Shown piece after piece: positions 5,951-10,778 of a stretch of 30,533 bases of DNA. Source of the DNA: an uncultured bacterium (GTDB taxonomy: Bacteria > Bacteroidota > Bacteroidia > Bacteroidales > CAIWKO01); assembly GCA_903916135.1 (NCBI GenBank), contig CAIWVT010000413.1, forward strand, positions 1 to 30,533, given 5' to 3'. Position numbers and translations under genes: made by a program. The notes under the pieces were generated by a model. It made no database searches and was not told where the DNA came from. It was given only the letters and a program-made list of their open reading frames with translations. Positions within the stretch are counted from its first letter, which is position 1; every line of letters begins with the position of its first letter.

Positions 5951-5973
5951 CCCTCTAAACAACGCCTAGAGGG
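5951..5973 (-). promoter_or_regulatory. Hairpin burying the ribosome-binding site of the winged-helix gene
   Basis: CCCTCTA (5951-5957) and TAGAGGG (5967-5973) form a perfect 7-bp stem with a 9-base loop directly before the ATG at 5947. The Shine-Dalgarno-like GAGGG is in the 3' arm, so translation could be controlled by opening this stem. Confidence 0.5.
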
Positions 5974-5997
5974 CAAATTAAGCGAAATAACACTATA

Positions 5998-6225
5998 TTA
6001 GTCAGTTGATACATCTGTAGTTTTTTCATCAATCGTGATATGCACGTTTTTAGCAAAATTTCCTGAATAACCTTTTCCTGATTTTGCTTTCCAAAAAGCA
6101 CCGAGTTCTTTCCATTCGCCACCTTCTTTTTCAGGTGCTAAAACTAATCTGAAATAGGGGAGTCTTTCGTTTCCGTTAGTTTTATTCTGTTCTATATTTT
6201 TATCCTGTTTTTGTAAGAATATCAT
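5998..6225 (-). CDS. DUF736-like small phage protein (75 aa)
   Basis: The core LPYFRLVLAPEKEGGEWKELGAFW with a following KSGKGYSG resembles small single-domain proteins of the DUF736 kind, in which an aromatic pair and a Lys-Gly turn close a beta barrel. Function is unknown; some are thought to bind single-stranded DNA because they resemble OB folds. Position between an annealing protein and a NinB-like gene is consistent with a DNA-metabolism role. The start overlaps the upstream gene by 26 bases. Confidence 0.55.
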   Translation of the reverse strand: MIFLQKQDKNIEQNKTNGNERLPYFRLVLAPEKEGGEWKELGAFWKAKSGKGYSGNFAKNVHITIDEKTTDVSTD

Positions 6226-6403
6226 TGTTTTGTAGTGAGTGATGAACTTTGTTAATAATTGGTTTATTTATTCTAGCGAAAGATTTTTTAATCTCTTGTA
6301 TTATAGCAACCTGTATTTCATTCAATTTCTCATAGTCTTCAGACAATACTTTTCCAGTTGTTAAATAACCATCAAGAAATTTGTTCCATTCTTTCCTTTC
6401 CAT
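6200..6403 (-). CDS. Hypothetical helical protein (67 aa)
   Basis: I chose the ATG at 6403 (MERKEWNKFLDGYL), which follows the stop of the annealing-protein gene directly; an ATG at 6415 would overlap it. The product appears all-helical (YEKLNEIQVAIIQEIKKSFARI) and has no recognised motif. Tight packing between annealing and DUF736-like genes suggests a shared function in recombination or replication. Confidence 0.55.
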   Translation of the reverse strand: MERKEWNKFLDGYLTTGKVLSEDYEKLNEIQVAIIQEIKKSFARINKPIINKVHHSLQNNDILTKTG

Positions 6404-6404
6404 T

Positions 6405-6737
6405 TTAGTCTTCAACTACATCATCTTCTGCGACCTTTACTTTCTTCATTTCATCTGCACTTGCAATACTTCCTGATATTCCGTAACCAGCAAAACCTAA
6501 AGCTCTGCCAAGTGCGGAAGTTTCAGCTACTTCGTAAGGAGTTTGTTTTTCTATTGCCTTTGTTGGATTAGCAGAACTAATACCTTCAAATATACCTTTT
6601 TTTGTTGTTACGGTTACTTTTATAACCACGGGCGAATGAAGTAACACTTCTGTTTTAGAACCAACAAAATTGTCTCCTGCCATAATTTCTCTTTCAAAAA
6701 CTTGAACGTAATCCTTTCCATGTATTTTTATAGACAT
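6405..6737 (-). CDS. Erf/Rad52-like single-strand annealing protein, short form
   Basis: The C-terminal half has AETSALGRALGFAGYG (about 71-86), the signature turn-helix of phage single-strand annealing proteins of the Erf/Rad52 type, after a beta segment (VVIKVTVTTKKGIFEGIS) and ANPTKAIEKQTPYEV. Such proteins anneal complementary single strands in phage recombination. At 110 aa it is shorter than classic Erf (about 200 aa) and lacks their long C-terminal region. It could be a minimal core or an accessory relative. The NinB-like gene nearby supports a recombination module. Confidence 0.65.
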   Translation of the reverse strand: MSIKIHGKDYVQVFEREIMAGDNFVGSKTEVLLHSPVVIKVTVTTKKGIFEGISSANPTKAIEKQTPYEVAETSALGRALGFAGYGISGSIASADEMKKVKVAEDDVVED

Positions 6738-6746
6738 ATTTTTATT

Positions 6747-7085
6747 TTAATTTAAATGCTCATAACAAGCCTCGCAAATAGTAATACTTTCGTCACCTGC
6801 ACTCATATTATGCTCATCTTCATCAACTATCTTTTCTTGGCAATATTCACAAGTGGCACAATCTTCATCTCCTGCACTTGGCGTTGATTCGTGTTCTTCA
6901 GCAGATTCTTTTTTCTCTTGGTCTTTCATTATCTCGTCTAAGTCCATTTTCTTTTCTAAGTCTACAATTATCTCATTTACAACTTCTTTTGAGATAATCA
7001 TTCCTTCGTGTTCTTTCTTTAACATCTCGATTTGAATATCTCTATATGCAGACTTTGTTATTAAGTTTTCTATTTCTTTTTTCAT
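6747..7085 (-). CDS. Coiled-coil protein with C-terminal zinc site (112 aa)
   Basis: I chose the ATG at 7085 (MKKEIENLITK), which overlaps the upstream 38-aa gene as ATGA; a longer frame to 7136 has no good leader. Residues 1-60 are helical and charged. Residues 76-110 hold Cys76, Cys79, Cys82, Cys104, Cys107 and His110 (CATCEYC ... CEACYEH), a zinc-binding pattern resembling LIM/treble-clef knuckles. An unusual SAGDE segment occurs twice (about 70 and 95), around the first knuckle. Function unknown. Confidence 0.65.
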   Translation of the reverse strand: MKKEIENLITKSAYRDIQIEMLKKEHEGMIISKEVVNEIIVDLEKKMDLDEIMKDQEKKESAEEHESTPSAGDEDCATCEYCQEKIVDEDEHNMSAGDESITICEACYEHLN

Positions 7086-7198
7086 TTGTATATTGCTATT
7101 AAAAACGTGAATAAAACTATACAAGATAGGACACAAGCGACTGTCCCATATTTACGTTCCCAGATTATTTCTTTTCTTTGTTTTAAATAGTTTTGCAT
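7082..7198 (-). CDS. Single-span membrane miniprotein (38 aa)
   Basis: An ATG at 7198 opens 38 codons. A basic N-terminus (MQNYLKQRKEIIWERKYG) precedes one hydrophobic span (TVACVLSCIVLFTFLIAIY), a typical N-in single-span protein. The start overlaps the end of the upstream zinc gene by 16 bases and the stop TGA overlaps the next ATG, so it sits snugly in the operon. Function unknown. Confidence 0.6.
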   Translation of the reverse strand: MQNYLKQRKEIIWERKYGTVACVLSCIVLFTFLIAIYK

Positions 7199-7386
7199 AT
7201 ATTTTTTTTATCTAATCTGATTTTAAACTCTTGACTTCCTTTACTACAATGTAATTTATATTGACTCTTTCCATATCTGTAATCGTATGCTCTCTTTATT
7301 TCTTCTTTTCTACATACTGGACAAGGTTCAAAACTATTTTTATGAGTGATAATTCCGTTATCGCACAAAGCACATTTACTTTTCAT
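7183..7386 (-). CDS. DnaJ-like small zinc-ribbon protein (67 aa)
   Basis: Cys5-x2-Cys8 and Cys22-x2-Cys25 (CALCDNG ... CPVCRKEE) match the zinc-knuckle style seen in DnaJ-type or rubredoxin-like ribbons, followed by a basic tail. It overlaps its upstream neighbour by 11 bases. An early DNA- or RNA-binding accessory role is possible. Confidence 0.6.
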   Translation of the reverse strand: MKSKCALCDNGIITHKNSFEPCPVCRKEEIKRAYDYRYGKSQYKLHCSKGSQEFKIRLDKKNICKTI

Positions 7387-7696
7387 TTGCGTATCTTTCT
7401 AAGAGTTCTTTTACTGTTAAGCTCTTCTTAGCACCTTTGTCAGTTAATAATAATGCCTTCATTTTTAACTTCGCTCTCGTATCTCTTGAAACGAATATCA
7501 TAGTATCTTCCGCCCATCTATCTTTTTTAATTTTTTCTTTCACAAAATTATTTATTAAAATTATTAAACGACTTTTATCGTAAGGTTTATAGGTAGTATC
7601 TGTCGAGTAAATAAGTGTTTGGCGAACCTTAACTGATTTACCGATGATACCACCCCTTCCCCTTAACAATTCACATCTTAGTATACTTAGTTTCAT
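7376..7696 (-). CDS. First gene of the early unit, hypothetical (106 aa)
   Basis: Starts MKLSILRCELLRGRGG and ends KELLERYANEK. The N-terminal half looks beta-rich (SVKVRQTLIYST), the C-terminal half helical and basic. No family is recognised; a regulatory protein would fit its place as the first gene after the promoter at 8102-8130 and the structured leader RNA. The ATG at 7696 follows a U/A-rich leader with no Shine-Dalgarno sequence. The gap from here to 8095 carries the leader RNA and no other gene I can support. Confidence 0.6.
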   Translation of the reverse strand: MKLSILRCELLRGRGGIIGKSVKVRQTLIYSTDTTYKPYDKSRLIILINNFVKEKIKKDRWAEDTMIFVSRDTRAKLKMKALLLTDKGAKKSLTVKELLERYANEK

Positions 7697-7959
7697 AATG
7701 CAAGCGTTTTAAACAAAGAAAATTGTTTTTTGCTCTTTGTCAAGTTTCCTTAATTAATTACCCCACTTATATCCCTTTAATTAACAAGAGATAGTTTTAT
7801 TTATCCTGTAGTTAGTTCCTTCATCACCCGATAGAAGATGTCCTACTTTAGATTATGTTCTCTTTAAAGGGGCTGGGTATCAAGTGGTCAGACATTGCCA
7901 GCACTTTTGTAAGAAAACACAATCATTAAGAATGGTTTAATGAGCGTATCCTTAAAGCT

Positions 7960-8095
7960 CGTAGATAAATAAAGCAAAAACCGCCAAAAAATAGTATGAG
8001 TATTTTCAGACGGCTTCAAAAATTTCTTTTTGCCTCCACTTTCGTGGCGGTTTCTGCTAACTAATTCTCATACAATTAATTTCAATTAATGTTCG
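7960..8095 (-). ncRNA. Candidate structured small RNA or early-leader attenuator
   Basis: Transcribed leftward from the promoter at 8102-8130. Arms AAACCGCCA (minus, 8053-8045) and TGGCGGTTT (7986-7978) pair over 9 bp. GTATGAG (8073-8067) pairs with CTCATAC (8000-7994) over 7 bp. The order of arms makes a pseudoknot. Between them lie CCAC-GAAA-GTGG (GNRA tetraloop) and GGC-AAAAA...TTTTT...GCC hairpins. The outer stem ends in TTTTTGCTTTATTT, so it also looks like an intrinsic terminator. It could be a stable phage sRNA, a riboswitch-like leader or an antiterminator target. No known family was recognised. Confidence 0.55.
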
Positions 8096-8101
8096 TTATT
8101 A

Positions 8102-8130
8102 ATAATATACCCATTCATTTTAAAAGTCAA
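8102..8130 (-). promoter_or_regulatory. Strong early promoter
   Basis: On the minus strand TTGACT (8125-8130), a 17-base spacer and TATTAT (8102-8107) lie just after the terminator at 8131-8168. The spacer ends AATGGGTA, as in the promoter at 1320-1348 (GATGGGTA). The start site is predicted near 8095. It drives the structured RNA and, on read-through, the early operon starting at 7696. Confidence 0.8.
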
Positions 8131-8168
8131 GCAAAATAAAACTGCCACCCCATTAAGAGATGACAGTT
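8131..8168 (-). terminator. Intrinsic terminator ending the late/lysis region
   Basis: On the minus strand AACTGTCA (8168-8161) pairs with TGGCAGTT (8147-8140) with one mismatch, followed by TTATTTTG. It lies directly after the stop of the 54-aa zinc-ribbon gene and just before the early promoter. It therefore marks a boundary between transcription units. Confidence 0.7.
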
Positions 8169-8173
8169 AGGTA

Positions 8174-8338
8174 TTAAATCCTGCCTGACATAAGAGCTTG
8201 CTTGATACGTTTGTGTTTGTTGACTCTGAAAAACAGACGTAGACAGGAACGACAAGTTCCTATTTTCGTTGTTTTATCCTCGTAGGGTTTTACTTCCCCC
8301 ATAGGTTTGCCACAGTTGAAACATTTAATACTGCACAT
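8174..8338 (-). CDS. Small zinc-ribbon protein, paralogue of its neighbour (54 aa)
   Basis: An ATG at 8338 opens 54 codons. Cys6-x2-Cys9 (KCFNC) and Cys29-x2-Cys32 (TCRSC) make a zinc ribbon, followed by a basic tail. The pattern C..C, E/VxPY, C R x C L matches the gene at 8338-8535, so the two are paralogues. A clear Shine-Dalgarno sequence (GGAGGAAGTA before ATG) is present, unlike most genes here. The start overlaps the upstream stop as TAATG. Confidence 0.7.
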   Translation of the reverse strand: MCSIKCFNCGKPMGEVKPYEDKTTKIGTCRSCLRLFFRVNKHKRIKQALMSGRI

Positions 8339-8535
8339 TACTTCCTCCGTTCGCTTTTCCGTTTAGGAAAGAAGTGGTCGTTCTTCTTTCGGGTGAGTGC
8401 CAAACACGGTCGGCACACACCATAAACCACAGGAACACCATCCTTATGCTCAATGCGTGTAAAATAAGGATTAACTTCATCCTTTGTTTTACAGCATAAC
8501 GTGCAATTGAAGGTTGTCTTTTTCTTAGCCATCAC
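8338..8535 (-). CDS. Small zinc-ribbon protein (65 aa)
   Basis: Cys11-x2-Cys14 and Cys41-x2-Cys44 (NCTLC ... VCRPCLAL) make a zinc ribbon with a very basic tail (FFPKRKSERRK). It overlaps its upstream gene at GGGTGATG and is preceded by GGAGGGG, a good Shine-Dalgarno sequence. Together with the 54-aa paralogue it may bind nucleic acid; late regulators and HNH-like remnants are other options, but no HNH residues are seen. Confidence 0.7.
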   Translation of the reverse strand: MMAKKKTTFNCTLCCKTKDEVNPYFTRIEHKDGVPVVYGVCRPCLALTRKKNDHFFPKRKSERRK

Positions 8536-8753
8536 CCCTCCTCACTGGATGATAAAACTATCCCTCCAGGATTTGTTATTGACCAAAACTCGAGGACTGG
8601 TGTCTTCTTCAGTTCATCGAGGATTTCGTGAATTACTTTTACATCTTTGTTTCGGACTTGTGCTTTTACTCCCCCTATTTTATAGATAAGCGTAAACAAG
8701 TTTCCTCCTATCTGCTTTTTATAATACCAATTAAAGAACATTCTAGTTGTCAT
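8532..8753 (-). CDS. Hypothetical protein (73 aa)
   Basis: The open frame runs back to 8834, but its upstream part is the translation of the tRNA-like element at 8777-8850. I therefore place the start at the ATG at 8753 (MTTRMFFNWYYKKQIGG). The product has beta-rich character (NLFTLIYKIGGVKAQV), then a helix (DVKVIHEILDELKK), then VLEFWSI. No family is recognised. The stop overlaps the start of the next zinc-ribbon gene. Confidence 0.55.
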   Translation of the reverse strand: MTTRMFFNWYYKKQIGGNLFTLIYKIGGVKAQVRNKDVKVIHEILDELKKTPVLEFWSITNPGGIVLSSSEEG

Positions 8754-8776
8754 TAGGTTGACAATGTAAACTAGAT

Positions 8777-8850
8777 TGCGGACAAGTCGGGAATCGAACC
8801 CGACAGGCAGGAAAGTATCTAGAATCCAGCCCACTTCCTATTATTTGTCC
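8777..8850 (-). other. tRNA 3'-half-like element, possible attachment-site core
   Basis: On the minus strand a perfect T arm (TCGGG-TTCGATT-CCCGA) is followed by CTTGTCC-G-CA, and GGACAA lies 74 bases upstream to close a 6-bp acceptor stem. No acceptable anticodon arm can be drawn in between: the best candidates fail at two or more pairs. It is either a decayed tRNA, a tRNA-like structure, or the tRNA-matching core of an attP site. No integrase is in the window. Confidence 0.45.
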
Positions 8851-9272
8851 AATAAGTTCACAACTACTCCCTGCATACAAGACTTGGTATTTCTCCCTTG
8901 GGGTGTATCATAATTGTGGTGGCGTGTTATTCTTTCAGGCTCTCTTGATTATCTAACAAGAGGAATAACTCTCTATTCGCTTTCTGTCTGTTAGTTCAGC
9001 CACTTAGACATAAGCTAGTCGGTCTATTCTTGTAAAAACCCGACTTGTGTGGACTCTGCAAGAATTGCACTTGCGATTATATTTATAATCCATTACTTAA
9101 GTTAGGATTAGATAAGTCTGACGACTCTTATAATTAACTATTGAGTCCAAACGCAAGATGTTGCTATCTTGCGGACAAATATAATGCTCAATTTTATATT
9201 TTATGGAGCAAGTATTTGTTGATAAAACTTAATCACGATATGACGAGTTGTAACAAGTCAGTCGTGTGTAGA
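8851..9272. other. Non-coding, hairpin-rich interval
   Basis: No credible ORF on either strand. On the minus strand I see a CGCAAGAT/ATCTTGCG stem (9152-9173). A second tRNA-like pattern spans 9051-9148: GGACTC closes with GAGTCC, and an arm GCAAG-TGCAATT-CTTGC, about 98 bases and too long for a tRNA, carries an internal GATTATA/TATAATC hairpin. There are also stems AGTCGG/CCGACT (about 9017-9045) and CTCTTG/CAAGAG (about 8942-8962). TTGCGGACAA occurs at about 8777 and 9170, framing the region. It may be a folded phage RNA or a decayed tRNA array. Confidence 0.4.
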
Positions 9273-9470
9273 TTACTCTTGTGAAGATGCCGATACCAAT
9301 GCTGTGTCTGTTTTGAATCTCAACAGTATATTACCTACTATTGCTAATTCTGCTACTAAACTTGCAGGGATTGGAATATAGTTAGATAGATTTTCTACCA
9401 ACGCTATAAGAATCAATGCCACATTATACCAAACGGTTACTGACTTATACCAAACTTTTTTGTTATTCAT
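9273..9470 (-). CDS. Small two-span membrane protein, holin candidate (65 aa)
   Basis: The pattern KVWYKSVTVWYNVALILIAL ... LVAELAIVGNILLRFKTDTAL matches a common type of short phage membrane protein: a K..W-S-TVW-N entry, two hydrophobic segments (about 14-30 and 38-50), and a conserved N-x-LRF-T exit. Such proteins lie beside endolysins and are proposed holins, which open the inner membrane at lysis. Here it follows the endolysin by one base. Confidence 0.65.
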   Translation of the reverse strand: MNNKKVWYKSVTVWYNVALILIALVENLSNYIPIPASLVAELAIVGNILLRFKTDTALVSASSQE

Positions 9471-9471
9471 T

Positions 9472-10452
9472 TTATTTAAAAATTAAATTAAGTTTTCCCC
9501 TGGTTATCGACCCAACATAACCAGTGTTAATAATCCCGTGTTGTTTCTGAAATGTCTTTACTGCCATATATGTAATTATTCCAAAGTATCCTGTGATATT
9601 ATAATTAAAACACCCCTCTATTTTTAGAGCTTTCTGTAAGTTTTTAACTTCATCTCCTGACATACCAAATTTTAAATCTATATTGAAAGGTTTTACAACA
9701 TCTTCTTTTGAGATTATCCACGCTTCTGTAATCATATCGTTAAATTCTGGTATATCTATTTCTCCTTTATCACACCATTGGTCTGACCAAGTATTTCTAT
9801 CACGAGTCATAAATCCATTTGTAGAATCATATCCACGTTTTAATATAGCGTGACCTCCACCGATTATAGTATTTACTCTTAGAGGATTAATCTTTGCTTT
9901 ATCCCAAGTAATATTTCCGTGAATATCTGAATACCAGTTAGTGCCACAAACAACTCGTGTATAAAGTCCATAAACACTATTCATCAGTCCTTTCATTATA
10001 GATTGTTTATCTATTGATACTGGAACAAATCCACCTATTCTGTGATTAAGTGCGTCTGCATATACTTCGGGAGCGAAGTCTGGTTGATTCATAAAATCAT
10101 CATAACTTTGATTGACATCATAAGGTGCTAACTCATATCTCGGTAGTCCATAATTATAAGCAGTCTTTAACATTGTCCTCAAACAACTACCTTCATTTTT
10201 ATTTTGGTCGTAAACTCTTTTTCCAACTCTGTATAAAAAGGCATAAGACAAACGAATACCAAAAATCTTTTCTATCATTTGACATAGTGCGATTGCAGTA
10301 CAAATACCTTTTTTACCTTGACTTAAAACTGGCTGACTAGAATAATCTATTTCGTAAATAGGTAATAATAAATCGGATTTTATTAAATCACTTGTTTTCA
10401 AATCTCTATCATCTCTTGGACTTGGTATGTCTTTAAAAGTTGGAATTTCCAT
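9472..10452 (-). CDS. Endolysin: papain-like (C1) peptidase with peptidoglycan-binding domain
   Basis: Likely cuts peptide cross-links of host peptidoglycan at lysis. The papain-type active site is visible: Cys51 in QGKKGICTA, His201 in GGGHAILKRGYD and Asn220 in RNTWSDQWCDKGE. Residues about 260-323 are a peptidoglycan-binding type 1 domain (FGMSGDEVKNLQKAL ... TGYFGIITYMAVKTFQ ... GYVGSITRGKLN). I start at ATG 10452, right after the upstream stop, with an A-rich leader; an ATG at 10482 would add 10 residues and overlap by 29 bases. There is no signal peptide, so export would depend on a holin. C1 peptidases are unusual as phage endolysins. Confidence 0.82.
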   Translation of the reverse strand: MEIPTFKDIPSPRDDRDLKTSDLIKSDLLLPIYEIDYSSQPVLSQGKKGICTAIALCQMIEKIFGIRLSYAFLYRVGKRVYDQNKNEGSCLRTMLKTAYNYGLPRYELAPYDVNQSYDDFMNQPDFAPEVYADALNHRIGGFVPVSIDKQSIMKGLMNSVYGLYTRVVCGTNWYSDIHGNITWDKAKINPLRVNTIIGGGHAILKRGYDSTNGFMTRDRNTWSDQWCDKGEIDIPEFNDMITEAWIISKEDVVKPFNIDLKFGMSGDEVKNLQKALKIEGCFNYNITGYFGIITYMAVKTFQKQHGIINTGYVGSITRGKLNLIFK

Positions 10453-10453
10453 A

Positions 10454-10753
10454 TCAATTTTTATTATTTGGTAATCGCTCATCTAATATTGCTTCGAGTT
10501 TTGATAGTGTCTTTGCAACTTCCATATTGAAATTATTATTATCTATAATGTGCTGGTCTAGCTTTACTCCAATAGTATGTAAATGATTATCTCTTATATT
10601 AGCGAGTTCCCTATCAAATTGTGTAAATCTTTCATTAAAAACTGCGTCAGCAATATCGCTCTTTTCTTTCGGTTTATTAAAGAAATTAAAAACACCAAAA
10701 ACTGCTCCCCCTACTGCTAAAATTATGTAAATTGTGTCTTGTGATAAATCCAT
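10454..10753 (-). CDS. Membrane-anchored helical protein of the lysis cassette (99 aa)
   Basis: One hydrophobic segment near the N-terminus (about 8-25, IYIILAVGGAVFGVFNFF) is followed by a long charged helical region (ADAVFNERFTQFDREL ... VAKTLSKLEAILDERL). Topology and position directly before the endolysin suggest a holin/antiholin-like or spanin-like part. The lack of a lipobox and of a second obvious span leaves the choice open. Confidence 0.6.
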   Translation of the reverse strand: MDLSQDTIYIILAVGGAVFGVFNFFNKPKEKSDIADAVFNERFTQFDRELANIRDNHLHTIGVKLDQHIIDNNNFNMEVAKTLSKLEAILDERLPNNKN

Positions 10754-10778
10754 ACTAATATATATTATACATTATTTA

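Noticed and set aside
7700..7740. Minus-strand promoter just before the first early gene (TTGACA near 7740)
   Set aside because: No -10 box better than TTCTTT occurs at 16-18 bases; the promoter at 8102-8130 is much stronger.
8754..8834. Upstream extension of the 73-aa gene to codon one at 8834
   Set aside because: The added residues (GFDSRL and neighbours) are the translation of the T-arm-like element, so the ATG at 8753 is preferred.
8777..8850. Functional tRNA on the minus strand
   Set aside because: The T arm and acceptor fit, but every placement of the anticodon loop leaves two or more mismatched pairs and the acceptor has an A-C mismatch.
9051..9148. Class II tRNA (Leu/Ser type)
   Set aside because: The acceptor and T arm pair, but the T loop is TGCAATT, the length is about 98 bases and no 5-bp anticodon stem can be drawn.
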